Assembly: GCA_002839315.1 (NCBI GenBank)
Contig: PGXV01000013.1
Span: 1 to 64,000 of the forward strand
Origin: Spirochaetae bacterium HGW-Spirochaetae-3
GTDB taxonomy: Bacteria; Spirochaetota; Spirochaetia; Treponematales; UBA12059
Direction of reading: 5' to 3'
Length of the DNA: 64,000 bases
Shown: one piece after another, positions 8,295-17,705 of the stretch
How positions within the stretch are numbered: the stretch's first letter is position 1
How the letters are laid out: each line of letters starts with the position of its first letter
The notes under the pieces: model-generated
Seen by the model: the letters and a program-made list of their open reading frames with translations, nothing else
Databases searched by the model: none
Told to the model about the DNA's origin: nothing
Made by a program: the position numbers and the translations under genes

Positions 8295-8888
8295 ATGAGG
8301 AAGCATGCATGGAGAGTCGGCGCCGCGCTGGCACTGGCGATCGCGCTCGGCGGCTGCGTCTCGGCGGGACCGTCAAGGGTGAGCAGGGACGAAATCGGAG
8401 ACCCGACCGACCGTACGCTCATGTTCGGGTATCTCGGGAACCACGGGCTGATCGTGAAGCACGCGCTGCAGCAGGCCAGGTTCATACAGCTCGACCCGTC
8501 GCAGCCCAACGGCCTGGTCACCGCCGTACGGCCACAGGGAGATTCCGGCATCTTCTACCTGCCGCCGGTCCCGGCCGGGAGCGCCTGGAAGCTCCTCGAC
8601 TTCACCACGAAGTCGGGACAGACGACGACCAGGTGGCTGCAAGGCATCTCCGGGAAGGAGCCGTACGATCCCAAGCCGGCTAAGCCCGGGCTCATGTACC
8701 TGGGCGCGTTCGCGCAGACGAGCCGGGAAACCGAGGCCGAGGCCGGGAAAAGCTATAAGGAATGGGGAATTTTCCCGGTAGAGGACGAAGGCTACGAGCT
8801 GGAAGCCCTCAAGGCCATGCGCTCTAACTTCAAGGGCACCGCGTGGGAGGCGATCATCGACGCCAGGATACAGGAGCTGAGCGTATGA
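8295..8888 (+). CDS. lipoprotein of unknown function
   Basis: This 197-residue protein has a lipoprotein signal peptide with the lipobox LGGC (Cys21). The ATG at 8295 was chosen over one at 8280 because GAGGAG lies six bases upstream of it. I do not recognise the mature domain; it includes a YLGAF segment and a charged C-terminal helix. It lies between the protease and another secreted protein, whose start overlaps its stop as ATGA. The next protein has a similar YLGSF segment, so the two may share a fold, but that similarity is slight. A role with the protease at the cell surface is inference. Confidence 0.7.
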   Translation: MRKHAWRVGAALALAIALGGCVSAGPSRVSRDEIGDPTDRTLMFGYLGNHGLIVKHALQQARFIQLDPSQPNGLVTAVRPQGDSGIFYLPPVPAGSAWKLLDFTTKSGQTTTRWLQGISGKEPYDPKPAKPGLMYLGAFAQTSRETEAEAGKSYKEWGIFPVEDEGYELEALKAMRSNFKGTAWEAIIDARIQELSV

Positions 8889-9466
8889 ACAAGCGAATAC
8901 GCGCGCTCGCCGTCGCGCTGGCTATCCTCGCCGTCGGCGCATACGCGAAAGACAAGCCCTCGACCCCGATCAAGCCCAAGCGCGACGAGGTCGTCTTCAT
9001 AGTGAAGGTCAGGACGCAGCCGAGCCTGCCCGTCGACTTCCTCAGGGGATACGTCAAGGAGAGCAAGCGGGGCGAGCAGCCTACGACCGCGTACGCGGCC
9101 CTGTACTCGAAGAACTCCTTCTTCGGTTACCTGGGACACGAGATAGGCGCGCTGAACGAGTTCGGCTACTTCGCGGTCAAGCCGAACAAGGAGAGGACCT
9201 TCGCGTTCCCCGCGATAAAGATCCTGGCCCTCAACGTCAGCGACCTGAGCATCATGGTCCCCCTGAATACCGAGCTGACCGTTCCCGAGGGCGTGACGCA
9301 CGTCTACCTGGGCTCGTTCGTCTTCCGCTATTCAGACGTCTACTTCACGCCTTCGGAGATCGTGAGGCTTGACGAATTCGACGAGGTCAAGGCGGAGCTG
9401 ACGGCCGCGTTCGGCGACGACTTCAACCTGATCAGGGCCCCGCTCAAGGAAGCCTCCCTCGAATAG
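8885..9466 (+). CDS. secreted protein of unknown function
   Basis: This 193-residue protein has a signal peptide (MNKRIRALAVALAILAVGAYA) and no lipobox, so the mature form is probably periplasmic. Its start codon overlaps the stop of the lipoprotein gene, so the two are coupled. Segments such as EGVTHVYLGSFVFRYSDVYF look beta-rich. I do not recognise the family. It is the last gene of the protease operon, which ends at a clear terminator. Confidence 0.7.
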   Translation: MNKRIRALAVALAILAVGAYAKDKPSTPIKPKRDEVVFIVKVRTQPSLPVDFLRGYVKESKRGEQPTTAYAALYSKNSFFGYLGHEIGALNEFGYFAVKPNKERTFAFPAIKILALNVSDLSIMVPLNTELTVPEGVTHVYLGSFVFRYSDVYFTPSEIVRLDEFDEVKAELTAAFGDDFNLIRAPLKEASLE

Positions 9467-9489
9467 GCGCCGCGTTCCGACACGACCGG

Positions 9490-9525
9490 CCGGGGATCCG
9501 CGACGCGGGTCCCCGGTCTTCTTTT
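9490..9525 (+). terminator. rho-independent terminator of the protease operon
   Basis: A 12-bp GC-rich stem (CCGGGGATCCGC with GCGGGTCCCCGG, one G-T wobble) with a three-base loop is followed by TCTTCTTTT. Confidence 0.85.
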
Positions 9526-9542
9526 GACACGATCGGTCCGCC

Positions 9543-9571
9543 TTGTCATGATTCCCGCCAGTCGATAGAGT
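9543..9571 (+). promoter_or_regulatory. thioesterase promoter, possibly leaderless
   Basis: TTGTCA, 17 bases, then TAGAGT, ending nine bases before the ATG at 9581. An overlapping alternative is TTGACA (9524-9529), 17 bases, CATGAT. No ribosome-binding site is seen before the ATG. Confidence 0.55.
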
Positions 9572-9580
9572 ATTCCCATC

Positions 9581-10330
9581 ATGAACGACATATTCGAAGA
9601 ACGATTCAAGGTATGCACCTGGGACGTAGACCAGGCCGACCGGCTGACCATGGCGGCGGCGTTTAATTATTTCCAGGAGGCCGCCGGGCACCACGCGGCG
9701 GACCTCGGCGTAGGCTCGGAATACATGAGGGCCAACGGCATAGTCTGGATACTGTCCAGGATGAGCGCGGCGCTCGAGTCCAGGCCGGTCTCGGGAGCCA
9801 GGCTCAGGGTAAGGACCTGGCCGAGGGGTACCGACCGGCTGTTCGCCAGGCGCGACTACCAGATCCTCGACGAGGCCGACGCCGTGGTAGCCCGGGGCCG
9901 CTCGGGCTGGCTCATCGTCGACGCGGAGAATTTCCGGCCGCGCCGTCCCGAGGCGCTGGCCGCGGGCCTTCCGACGAACGACGGGCTGGATTCGCTGCCG
10001 GACGGGGCCGGGGCGATAGCGGCCTCCGAGGGCCTGGAGAAGGCGATGGACAGGGTGGTCGGCTACTCCGACCTCGATTGCAACGGGCACATGAACAACG
10101 CCCGCTATGTGCAGTGGATACAGGACGCGCTCGACCCGGCGGAGCTCGCCGAGGCGTCGGCGATGCGCCTGGACATCAACTACCTGGCGGAGATGAGACT
10201 CGGAGTCCCCGCCGGGCTCTACGCGGGGGCGATCGACGGCGACGCCGCGTGGCCGCTGCGCAGGGCCATAGAGGGAAGGACGTCCGAGGGCCAGAGCTCG
10301 TTCAGAGCCGAGCTTTCGCTGCGACGATAA
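9581..10330 (+). CDS. acyl-ACP thioesterase
   Basis: This 249-residue cytoplasmic protein has the double hot-dog layout of the FatA/FatB-like family: an N-terminal repeat starting FKVCTWDVDQADRL and a second repeat with DLDCNGHMNNARYVQW (164-179) that carries the presumed catalytic Asn168 and His170. These enzymes release free fatty acids from acyl-carrier protein. Chain length preference cannot be read from sequence. It is a single-gene unit with its own promoter and no Shine-Dalgarno sequence. Confidence 0.85.
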   Translation: MNDIFEERFKVCTWDVDQADRLTMAAAFNYFQEAAGHHAADLGVGSEYMRANGIVWILSRMSAALESRPVSGARLRVRTWPRGTDRLFARRDYQILDEADAVVARGRSGWLIVDAENFRPRRPEALAAGLPTNDGLDSLPDGAGAIAASEGLEKAMDRVVGYSDLDCNGHMNNARYVQWIQDALDPAELAEASAMRLDINYLAEMRLGVPAGLYAGAIDGDAAWPLRRAIEGRTSEGQSSFRAELSLRR

Positions 10331-10342
10331 GCCGGCGGACGC

Positions 10343-10367
10343 CCGGGCCGGCCTTATAGCGGCCCGG
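10343..10367 (+). terminator. weak stem-loop after the thioesterase gene
   Basis: CCGGGCCG and CGGCCCGG form an 8-bp stem with a nine-base loop. It is followed by ACGCTTTCCC, so the T-tract is poor. Confidence 0.4.
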
Positions 10368-10394
10368 ACGCTTTCCCTCCCGCCGCGTTTTTCT

Positions 10395-10400
10395 TATATT
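10395..10400 (+). promoter_or_regulatory. -10 box of msrB, leaderless arrangement
   Basis: TATATT ends six bases before the ATG at 10407, predicting transcription start on the start codon. No convincing -35 box is visible. Confidence 0.4.
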
Positions 10401-10406
10401 ACTAAT

Positions 10407-11033
10407 ATGCTAACGTATAATAAAGCCGGTACTATCCGCCGCGCGCTGGCCTTCGCCGCTATCGCGTCGACAGTGGCGCTATCGGCCTGCGGCACCCCGC
10501 CCGACGGCGAGCGGCCGAACGGCTCGGCTCCGGCGACGGAGCCAGGAGGACTGCCCATGCCCGTGATAAAAGCCGCCGACGCGGCCAACGTATGCTACGT
10601 AGAGCCGACCGAAGAGCTCCGAGCCAGGCTCTCCCCAGAGCAGTACGCGGTCCTGGTGCAGAACGGAACGGAACCGCCGTTCCGCAACGCGTACTGGGAC
10701 AACCACGAGCCGGGCGTCTACGTAGACGCCATCGACGGCGTGCCGCTGTTCGCGTCCCTCGAGAAATTCGAATCAGGAACCGGATGGCCCAGCTTCTGGT
10801 CGCCTATCGACCCGTCGAGGATCAGCCTCGTGGAGGATCTCTCATACGGGATTCGCCGCGTAGAAGTGCGCGCGAAGGCCTCCGGCGGGCACCTGGGGCA
10901 CCTGTTCGAAGACGGGCCGCAGCCGACCGGCCTACGCTACTGCATCAACTCGGCGTCGTTGCGGTTCATACCGCGGGACAGCCTGGCAGACGAAGGCTAT
11001 CCCGAGCTCGATTCGCTATTCGCGGAGCGCTGA
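10407..11033 (+). CDS. msrB: peptide-methionine (R)-S-oxide reductase, lipoprotein
   Basis: This 208-residue MsrB repairs R-methionine sulfoxide. It has a lipoprotein signal with Cys28 (LSAC), so it acts outside the cytoplasm. The domain from about residue 65 has GTGWPSFW, GGHLGHLFEDGP and the catalytic Cys179 in RYCINSASLRF. The four zinc-binding cysteines of many MsrB proteins are replaced (YVDAID and VRAKAS at the usual CxxC places), a known zinc-free form. Cys63 could be the resolving cysteine. No msrA is adjacent. It converges with yigZ with a gap of two bases. Confidence 0.9.
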   Translation: MLTYNKAGTIRRALAFAAIASTVALSACGTPPDGERPNGSAPATEPGGLPMPVIKAADAANVCYVEPTEELRARLSPEQYAVLVQNGTEPPFRNAYWDNHEPGVYVDAIDGVPLFASLEKFESGTGWPSFWSPIDPSRISLVEDLSYGIRRVEVRAKASGGHLGHLFEDGPQPTGLRYCINSASLRFIPRDSLADEGYPELDSLFAER

Positions 11034-11035
11034 TC

Positions 11036-11662
11036 CTATACCGGCCGTGCTATCGTCATGGAGCCCTCGATCTTCGGGACGACGCGGCCCGCGCTCAGCT
11101 CGGACAACCCGGCGGCGAAACCGCCGTATGACGACGCGGCTATATCGACGACGAGCCTGACCTCCTCGGCGAAATCCTCCGATACCGCCTGGGCGCCCGT
11201 CTCCGCCATCAGCATGCGCGTACGATCGAACAGGTGGTACGGCACCGAGAACGAGGCCCGCCTGGCCTCTACGAGCTCGGCCCGCCTGACGCCCGACAGC
11301 ACCGCCCTTCCCGCCTCCGAGTAAGCCTTCACGAGGCCTCCGGTACCCAGGAGGGCGCCGCCGAAATATCTCGTCACGACGACGGCGACGTTACCGAGCC
11401 CGGAGCCCTTGAGCACGGCGAGCAAGGGCCTGCCCGACGTTCCGGACGGCTCGCCGTCGTCGGAGCAGAACTCGCTTACCGAATTGCCTCCCCCTATGAT
11501 GAAAGCCGGCACATTATGGGTCGCGTCGGGGAATTCACGCCGTATCGACGCTACGTACTCGCGCGCCGCCTCGGTCGACTCAACGGGCGCGAGGCTGGCG
11601 ATGAAGCGCGAATTGACTACGACGATCTCCGCGCGGGCGGATTCGTACGGAACCGTTAGCAT
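11036..11662 (-). CDS. yigZ: YigZ/IMPACT family protein
   Basis: This 208-residue protein has the family hallmarks: [11 protein letters not shown] near the start, the middle block [14 protein letters not shown] (about 68-81) and [22 protein letters not shown] (about 95-116). YigZ relatives bind ribosomes or act in translation control in eukaryotes; the bacterial role is not settled. There is no Shine-Dalgarno sequence, and TATAGT on the minus strand (11669-11674) ends six bases before the ATG, suggesting a leaderless mRNA. Confidence 0.88.
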   Translation of the reverse strand: MLTVPYESARAEIVVVNSRFIASLAPVESTEAAREYVASIRREFPDATHNVPAFIIGGGNSVSEFCSDDGEPSGTSGRPLLAVLKGSGLGNVAVVVTRYFGGALLGTGGLVKAYSEAGRAVLSGVRRAELVEARRASFSVPYHLFDRTRMLMAETGAQAVSEDFAEEVRLVVDIAASSYGGFAAGLSELSAGRVVPKIEGSMTIARPV

Positions 11663-11668
11663 AGGGGC

Positions 11669-11674
11669 ACTATA
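11669..11674 (-). promoter_or_regulatory. -10 box of yigZ, leaderless arrangement
   Basis: TATAGT on the minus strand, then six bases, then ATG. The best -35 (TCGAGC, 18 bases further) is weak. Confidence 0.5.
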
Positions 11675-11708
11675 CCACGAGAGCCCGCCGAGGCTCGATA
11701 CTACCGGC

Positions 11709-11736
11709 TTGTTCCGCGCTTCGCATGCGTTATACT
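11709..11736 (+). promoter_or_regulatory. promoter of the chemoreceptor gene
   Basis: TTGTTC, 16 bases, TATACT. It lies 29 bases before the ATG at 11766, which has GGAG five bases upstream. Confidence 0.65.
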
Positions 11737-11765
11737 ATCTGTCATTCCAAGCGCGTGGAGCTCAT

Positions 11766-13406
11766 ATGGCAAAAAAAGGCAAGGGACTACTGAATGCATT
11801 CATCGGACCCTACGCGGGTTCCGATGTCCGGCTCTTCAAGAAGGCGAAGCTGCTCGCTCCGGTTATGACGTCGACTACCGCGCTCGCCGTCGTCCTGGCC
11901 GTGTTGATGGCCGTGACCAAGGCGTACGCCGTAGCGGGCATCCTGCTCGGGCTCATCGCCTTCTGCGCCTTCGCGCTGGCGATGATGGCCAAGGGCCACT
12001 ACGAGGTCGCGTCGACCATCTTCATGTACTCCCTCTTCGCCGTCATGTTCGGGGCCATCAAATTCGACCAGTACCAGAACCTCTACGAGTGCTACGTATT
12101 CGGCACGCTCGGCGGCTTCCTCCTTATAACCGCCGGCCTCGTCGCGGCCAGGCCCCGTCAGTCGTGGACGCTGACCGTCCTGAACCTGGCGGCCATCGCC
12201 TCGCTCTACTACTTCGACGCGCTGCCGCTGGATAACGGAGTCGTTACCGAGCTCGCGGCGCAGTCGCTCGGAACCAGCGCGGTAATCGTCATCGCCGGCG
12301 GTATATTCAGCGCCATGGCCATAAGGATGCAGGCGGAGCTGGTGGCTGACACGAAGCGCTCGGCCGAGACGGCCAGGCGCCAGTACGAGGAGATGGCCGC
12401 CGCGGTAAGCGCCGCCCAGACATCCGCGCTCGGCATAGGCACCCGGTTGGCCTCGTACGCCGAAGACCTATCCGACTCCGCGAGAGAGCTCCGTGACGCG
12501 GCCGCCGAGGAGACGATCGGCCTCCGGTCGCTCGACGAGGCGCTGGCCGCCGCGGAGGACGGGGAACGGGTCTCCGGCGCCGCGCAGGACCGGGTACAGG
12601 CCTCGCTGGACGAATACTCCGCCAAGGTGCTCGAGGCGTCGGCGGCTATATCGCAGATGGTCGAGGCCGTCGACGGCATAGGGCGCCAGGCGACCGAGCG
12701 CCGCGAAGGCATGGACAAGCTCGTGGACATGGCGCGGGACGGCGACGAGCGCGTCACGCAGATAGGCGCGGCGATATCGGGCATCGTATCGGCGACGGGG
12801 AAGATGGACGAGATGAACGCGCTGATAGGCGCGGTCGCCGAGCGGACCAATATGCTGGGAATGAACGCGGCCATCGAGGCGGCCCACGCCGGCGAGGCGG
12901 GCAAGGGATTCGCCGTGGTCGCCGAGGAGATACGGACGCTATCGGAAATGGCCGCCGAGGGCTCGGGGTCGATAGCCGCGATACTGTCCGAGACGCGGGA
13001 CGTCGTAACGAGCGCTTCGCGCGCGAGCGCGCAGACGAGCGAGTTCTTCTCGCGCATGTCGGAAGAGGTACGGAGCGTATCCGCGACGCTCGGCGAGCTA
13101 CTGTTGCGGTTACGTGAGATTTCCGCCGGTACGGCGGGCGTCACGGAGGCCGTCCACGGATTCTCGGCCCTGGCGGAGTCGGCGGGCGCCGCGGTAGACG
13201 AGACCAAGTCGGCGTTCCAGAACGCGGCGTCGCGCGCGGCCTCGTCCAGGACGGTAGCAGCGGCCATGCGCCAGTCCGCCGCCAGGATGGCCGAATCGTG
13301 CGACTCGCTCTTGTCCAAGGCGTCGGTCCTGAACGATCTCGGCCAGGAAAACGTACAGAAGATGGAAGACCTCCGCTCCAGGCTCGAAGAAGCCGGGGCG
13401 GCATGA
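11766..13406 (+). CDS. methyl-accepting chemotaxis protein with six-helix membrane domain
   Basis: This 546-residue receptor has about six membrane helices in residues 25-190 instead of the usual two helices around a periplasmic domain, and then a long coiled coil. The signalling tip reads [34 protein letters not shown] when pieced across about residues 358-391, close to the family consensus. It should pass signals from the membrane or from a molecule inside it to CheA/CheW. The ATG at 11766 has a ribosome-binding site; a longer in-frame reading upstream overlaps yigZ and is rejected. No other chemotaxis gene is nearby. Confidence 0.88.
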   Translation: MAKKGKGLLNAFIGPYAGSDVRLFKKAKLLAPVMTSTTALAVVLAVLMAVTKAYAVAGILLGLIAFCAFALAMMAKGHYEVASTIFMYSLFAVMFGAIKFDQYQNLYECYVFGTLGGFLLITAGLVAARPRQSWTLTVLNLAAIASLYYFDALPLDNGVVTELAAQSLGTSAVIVIAGGIFSAMAIRMQAELVADTKRSAETARRQYEEMAAAVSAAQTSALGIGTRLASYAEDLSDSARELRDAAAEETIGLRSLDEALAAAEDGERVSGAAQDRVQASLDEYSAKVLEASAAISQMVEAVDGIGRQATERREGMDKLVDMARDGDERVTQIGAAISGIVSATGKMDEMNALIGAVAERTNMLGMNAAIEAAHAGEAGKGFAVVAEEIRTLSEMAAEGSGSIAAILSETRDVVTSASRASAQTSEFFSRMSEEVRSVSATLGELLLRLREISAGTAGVTEAVHGFSALAESAGAAVDETKSAFQNAASRAASSRTVAAAMRQSAARMAESCDSLLSKASVLNDLGQENVQKMEDLRSRLEEAGAA

Positions 13407-13440
13407 GGCGCGGCGAGACCCGCGCGGAAAGTACGGTAGC

Positions 13441-14484
13441 ATGAACATAGTACGGAAGCGACTCCTCGGGCCGATCGCGATAGCCGCGTTGGCGGTTACG
13501 CTCTCTGTCTCCTGCGGAAGCGTTCCGCGGGACGAACGGGACGCCGACGACGATCGGCTCGGGCGCGCCGTTCCCGACGAACGCTCGTCCCGCGACGAGG
13601 TACGGGCCAAGATAGCGGAAGCCATGGCGCTATCGCTCAGCGGCGAAACCGACAAGGCGCTCAAGAGCGTATCCGAAGCGATACAATCGGCCAGGAACGC
13701 GGCGGGCCGCACCGGCGCGCTGGAGGCCAAGGCCTGGGCGCTTTTGCTCGCCGGATCGAGGCAGGCGGCGATGGAAGCGCTCCAGGAATCCGTTACGGCG
13801 GGCGGTCCGAGCGGTCCGGGCCGCGCCGTGCTTGAATTCCGGCTGGCGGCGGCGGAAGGCATCGCGGCCGCCAGGCGCAAGGCTTCCGAATCAGGCGCTC
13901 CCGGCGATATAGGCGGAAGGGCCGCGTTCGCGATAGCCGTCATGCTCGGGGAAAAGGACCTTCGCGACGTCGAGATAGAAACCCCCGAGGAGGCTTCTGA
14001 ATACGCGACCTACCTCGCCGGATACAGTCTGGCTCCGGATGCGGCCTCGCGAGGGCGGTACGGTCCGGGAGCGGATTATCCCGTCATCGTCGTCGCCGAA
14101 CCCGAATCCGTCGGCGCCGACGACGCGACGATGGCCGTCGCCCGATTGGCCTGCCGCGACGCCATCGCGAGGCGAGGACTATTCCGCGTCGTCGACGTCG
14201 ACTCCAGGAAAGCCGCCATAGAGGAATTGGAGCTCGAGCTATCGGGGGCGACCGCGGGAGACAGGGACAAGGCGATCGGGAACCTGTACGCCGCCGATTA
14301 CGTAGCCTCCGGCAGCGTCGTCAAGGCGGACTCCGGCTGGCTGGTCGCCTATTCGCTATCGTCGGCGGATGACGGCCGTATCGTCGCGAGCGACTTCTCG
14401 ATGGCGGGAGACCACGCCGCCATCATGTCGGCGGCCGCTCGATTCGCGTCCGCGCTCGACGGCCTTGCGGCAGACGATCGGTAA
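13441..14484 (+). CDS. lipoprotein with TPR-like and CsgG/FlgO/LpoB-like regions
   Basis: This 347-residue lipoprotein has a lipobox ending at Cys25. Residues about 50-150 are alanine-rich helices of TPR type (SLSGETDKALKSVSEAIQSA). The C-terminal half, with AADYVASGSVVKADSGWLVAYSL and GRIVASDFSM, looks like the alpha/beta domain shared by CsgG, FlgO and LpoB proteins, which sit at the periplasmic side of the outer membrane. It follows the chemoreceptor after 34 bases and may be co-transcribed, though a joint role is not evident. Domain call is by eye. Confidence 0.6.
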   Translation: MNIVRKRLLGPIAIAALAVTLSVSCGSVPRDERDADDDRLGRAVPDERSSRDEVRAKIAEAMALSLSGETDKALKSVSEAIQSARNAAGRTGALEAKAWALLLAGSRQAAMEALQESVTAGGPSGPGRAVLEFRLAAAEGIAAARRKASESGAPGDIGGRAAFAIAVMLGEKDLRDVEIETPEEASEYATYLAGYSLAPDAASRGRYGPGADYPVIVVAEPESVGADDATMAVARLACRDAIARRGLFRVVDVDSRKAAIEELELELSGATAGDRDKAIGNLYAADYVASGSVVKADSGWLVAYSLSSADDGRIVASDFSMAGDHAAIMSAAARFASALDGLAADDR

Positions 14485-14495
14485 GGGCGACTCCG

Positions 14496-15053
14496 TTGCC
14501 TCAATTCTCCAGCTACTGCGAGTACTGCGCCGCCGCGCCGGAGGGAGACCCTAACCGCGAGTACCATGATCGCGAGTACGGATTCCCGATCCAGGAGGAC
14601 GAAGGCCTGTTCGGCCGCCTCGTCCTCGAGATTAACCAGGCGGGCCTGTCGTGGATCACCATATTGAAGAAGAAGGACGCGTTCGCGCGCGCCTACGACG
14701 GCTTCGACGTCGACGCGGTCGCCGAGTACGGCGATGCCGACGTCGCGAGGCTGCTCGCCGACGCCGGCATCGTGCGCAATCGCCTCAAGGTGGCCGCCGC
14801 GATAGAGAACGCCCGCCGCATCGTCGCGCTGCGCCCCGGGTTCGGCTCGTTCAGGGGCTGGCTCGACGTGCACCACCCGCTGACCAGGGAAGCGTGGCTG
14901 AAGCTGTTCAAGCGCACCTTCGTATTCGTCGGCGGCGAGATCGTAGGCGAATTCCTGATGAGCACGGGATACCTGCCCGGCGCCCACGTCCGGGGATGCC
15001 CCGCCGGGGACAGAGCCGTCGCCGCCGGAGCGCCGTGGGCTCTCCGGCGCTAG
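14496..15053 (+). CDS. tag: DNA-3-methyladenine glycosylase I
   Basis: This 185-residue enzyme removes 3-methyladenine from DNA in base excision repair. Family features are the N-terminal YCEYC and YHDREYGFP, the LVLEINQAGLSW helix, and the C-terminal zinc ligands HVRGC, which pair with the N-terminal Cys and His to form the known zinc snap. The start is a TTG at 14496, 11 bases after the lipoprotein stop, with AAGGGCGA as a weak ribosome-binding site. An 8-bp stem-loop (15023-15049) lies in its last codons. It converges on typA. Confidence 0.9.
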   Translation: MPQFSSYCEYCAAAPEGDPNREYHDREYGFPIQEDEGLFGRLVLEINQAGLSWITILKKKDAFARAYDGFDVDAVAEYGDADVARLLADAGIVRNRLKVAAAIENARRIVALRPGFGSFRGWLDVHHPLTREAWLKLFKRTFVFVGGEIVGEFLMSTGYLPGAHVRGCPAGDRAVAAGAPWALRR

Positions 15054-15059
15054 CCTAGA

Positions 15060-16892
15060 TTACGATGCGTCCCGCTTGCTGCACTTCCTGTCCTGGAAGG
15101 TCAGTATCGTCTTTCGCAACCTGATGAAATTAGGGGTTACCTCGACCATCTCGTCGTCCGCCAGGAACTGTATGGCTCGCTCCAGCGTCATCGGTTGGAT
15201 CGGCGTGAGCGTCAGCGCCTCGTCCTTGAGCACCGAGCGCATATTGGAAAGCTTCTTCTCTTTGCACGGATTGACGTCGAGCTCCGAGTCGAGGTTGTGC
15301 TCCCCGACGATCATGCCTTCGTAGACCTGCTCGCCGGGCACGATGAAGAGGCGCCCGCGCGGCTCGAGGTGGTAGAGCCCGTAGGTGACGGCCGCTCCCG
15401 AGCGGTCGGACACGAGCGACCCGGTAAAGCGATTGATGATATCGCCGCGGTATTCCTCGTACCCCGACAGGTACGAGTTCATGATTCCGGTGCCCTTGGT
15501 GTCCGTAAGGAAGATATCCCGGTATCCGATGAGCGCGCGGGAAGGCACTGAGAACTCGAGCCTGACGCGACCGCCGTCGTGGCAGGCGTAGCTGAGCATC
15601 CGCCCCTTGCGCGCCGATAGCTTGTCGGTGACGATCCCGGCGAAATCCTCGGCGCAGTCGACGAAGAGCTGCTCTATCGGTTCCAGCTTCGCCCCGTCGA
15701 CATGCTTGAAGATGACCTCGGGTCGGCTCACGCATATCTCGAAGCCTTCACGCCTGAGCATCTCTATGAGTATGACCAGCTGGAACTCGCCGCGGCCCCG
15801 TACGATGAAGCCGCCGGCGCCCTTGGCCTCCTCCACCTGGATGGAAACGTTGTTGAGCGTCTCCTTGCGTAGCCGCTCGAATAACTTCAGGGACTGGACC
15901 TTCTTGCCGTCCATACCGGAAAAAGGAGAGGTATTGACGAAAAAGCGCATGGCGACGGTCGGTTCGTCGACTATAAGCCGGGGTAGCGCCTTGGGGGCGT
16001 CGCGATTGCAGATGGTATCCCCGATATGCACGTTCTCGATACCCGAAAGAACGATGATATCGCCGGTCTCTGCGCTGTCGGCCTCGATCAGCTTGACGCC
16101 GGAATAGGTATGGAGCTTCGACACAGACAGGGCCTCGCGCTTATCGCCCTCGCCTATGCATACGAGTCCGTCCTTGGAGTGAGCCCGGCCGTTGATCACC
16201 TTGCCGATCGCCTGGCGGCCGAAATAATCGGAGTACGACAGGTCGGATACGAGCATCTGGAACGGCTCGGCCTTGTCGAAGATCGGGGCCGGCAGCTGAG
16301 CCAGTATCGCGTCGAGGAGCGGATGCAGGTTGTCTCCTGGCCCGTCGAGCGTATCCTTGGCGATACCGGAACGGCCGATCGCGTACAGCACGGGGAACTC
16401 GAGCTGGGCGTCGTTCGCGCCGAGGTCTATGAAAAGGTCGTATATCTCGCTCAGGACCTCCGCCGGGCGGGCGTCCTGCCTGTCTATCTTGTTGATGACG
16501 ACGATGACGGCCAGGCCGCCGGCCAGAGCCTTGCTGAGCACGAAGCGGGTCTGGGGCAACGGCCCTTCCGACGCGTCGACGAGCAGTATCGCCCCGTCTA
16601 CCATCGACAGCGCCCGTTCAACCTCGCCGCCGAAGTCGGCGTGCCCCGGCGTATCGAGTATATTGACCTTTACGCCCTTCCAGATGATCGAGCAGTTCTT
16701 TGCGGCTATGGTGATCCCGCGCTCGCGTTCCAGGTCCATGCTGTCCATCAGGCGTTCCTGGGTCTGCTGCCCTTCCCGGAACAGGCCCGATTGCTTGAAC
16801 ATGGCGTCTACGAGCGTCGTCTTGCCGTGGTCGACGTGAGCTATGATGGCGATATTGCGTATCGAGGGGTTACTGGATCGTTCTTGGGTCAA
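15060..16892 (-). CDS. typA: ribosome-associated GTPase TypA/BipA
   Basis: This 610-residue translational GTPase has G1 AHVDHGKT (18-25), the RGIT switch I motif, G3 DTPGHADF and G4 NKID, followed by EF-G-like domains and the TypA-specific C-terminus. It binds 70S ribosomes and affects 50S assembly, stress and cold adaptation. The start is TTG at 16892 with AGGA seven bases upstream; no better ATG is in frame. Length matches the family. It is a single gene converging on tag. Confidence 0.96.
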   Translation of the reverse strand: MTQERSSNPSIRNIAIIAHVDHGKTTLVDAMFKQSGLFREGQQTQERLMDSMDLERERGITIAAKNCSIIWKGVKVNILDTPGHADFGGEVERALSMVDGAILLVDASEGPLPQTRFVLSKALAGGLAVIVVINKIDRQDARPAEVLSEIYDLFIDLGANDAQLEFPVLYAIGRSGIAKDTLDGPGDNLHPLLDAILAQLPAPIFDKAEPFQMLVSDLSYSDYFGRQAIGKVINGRAHSKDGLVCIGEGDKREALSVSKLHTYSGVKLIEADSAETGDIIVLSGIENVHIGDTICNRDAPKALPRLIVDEPTVAMRFFVNTSPFSGMDGKKVQSLKLFERLRKETLNNVSIQVEEAKGAGGFIVRGRGEFQLVILIEMLRREGFEICVSRPEVIFKHVDGAKLEPIEQLFVDCAEDFAGIVTDKLSARKGRMLSYACHDGGRVRLEFSVPSRALIGYRDIFLTDTKGTGIMNSYLSGYEEYRGDIINRFTGSLVSDRSGAAVTYGLYHLEPRGRLFIVPGEQVYEGMIVGEHNLDSELDVNPCKEKKLSNMRSVLKDEALTLTPIQPMTLERAIQFLADDEMVEVTPNFIRLRKTILTFQDRKCSKRDAS

Positions 16893-16972
16893 GAGGTTGT
16901 CCTGATGTGCTTTTTACGGCGGGAGATACGGCAGTATACAGGATAGTCGCACGGTTGGTATACGTCCCGGAC

Positions 16973-17001
16973 TTGCGCAATTTGCTTCCTCGGCCTAGAC
17001 T
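16973..17001 (+). promoter_or_regulatory. promoter of the deoxynucleoside kinase gene
   Basis: TTGCGC, 17 bases, TAGACT, ending 20 bases before the ATG at 17022, which has GGAAAG as ribosome-binding site. Confidence 0.6.
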
Positions 17002-17021
17002 GGCCAACCGGAAAGCGAAAA

Positions 17022-17666
17022 ATGAAGAAATACCTCGTGTTGGCCGGCAATATCGGCGCAGGAAAATCGACCCTCGTAGGATTACTGTCGGAGCGTCTCG
17101 GCTACCGGCCCTATTACGAACCGGTAGCGGAGAATCCGTACCTGGAGGACTTCTACGCCGACATGGAGCGCTGGGCGTTCCATTCCCAGGCCTTCTTCCT
17201 GACACATCGCGTACGATCCCACCGCGCCTTGATGGACGATCCCTATTCGGTGGTACAGGACCGTTCCATGTACGAGGACGCGGAAGTATTCGCCCGCAAC
17301 CTATACGAGCGCGGTTCGATGAGCGCCCGCGATTGGGCCACCTACAGCGGCCTCTACCGCACGCTGACGAGCCTCCTCCCACCGCCCGACCTCGTCGTCT
17401 ACCTGAAGGCCTCGGTCCCGACACTCAAGAAACGAATCGCCCTGCGGGGCCGCGACTTCGAGGCGAGCATCCCCGACGAATACCTGACCGGGCTCAACGC
17501 GCTCTACGAGGAGTGGATAGACGGCTTCGACTTGGCCCCTGTGCTCGTCGTGCCCGGCGACAGGCTGGACTTCGTAGCGGAACCCAAGCACTTCGACGCC
17601 ATCGTGCGCACCATCGAATGCCGGCTTCGCGACAAGCAGGGCAATCTCTTCCCCGTAGGCATGTAG
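17022..17666 (+). CDS. deoxynucleoside kinase (dAK/dGK family)
   Basis: This 214-residue enzyme phosphorylates deoxynucleosides in the salvage pathway. It has P-loop GNIGAGKST (9-17), the substrate-binding EPV and ENPYLEDFY segments, the DRS motif in VVQDRSMYEDAEVFA, and the LID arginines in RIALRGRDFE. Length and motifs match bacterial deoxyadenosine/deoxyguanosine kinases; the exact base preference is not certain. It is a single gene upstream of the lacI-type gene. Confidence 0.88.
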   Translation: MKKYLVLAGNIGAGKSTLVGLLSERLGYRPYYEPVAENPYLEDFYADMERWAFHSQAFFLTHRVRSHRALMDDPYSVVQDRSMYEDAEVFARNLYERGSMSARDWATYSGLYRTLTSLLPPPDLVVYLKASVPTLKKRIALRGRDFEASIPDEYLTGLNALYEEWIDGFDLAPVLVVPGDRLDFVAEPKHFDAIVRTIECRLRDKQGNLFPVGM

Positions 17667-17676
17667 CGTTAGGCTC

Positions 17677-17705
17677 TTGACGCATCGATCGTTGAGCCTT
17701 ATGAT
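17677..17705 (+). promoter_or_regulatory. strong promoter of the LacI-family regulator
   Basis: TTGACG, 17 bases, TATGAT. The operator palindrome starts on the next base, so a bound repressor would cover the start of transcription (about 17712). Confidence 0.8.
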
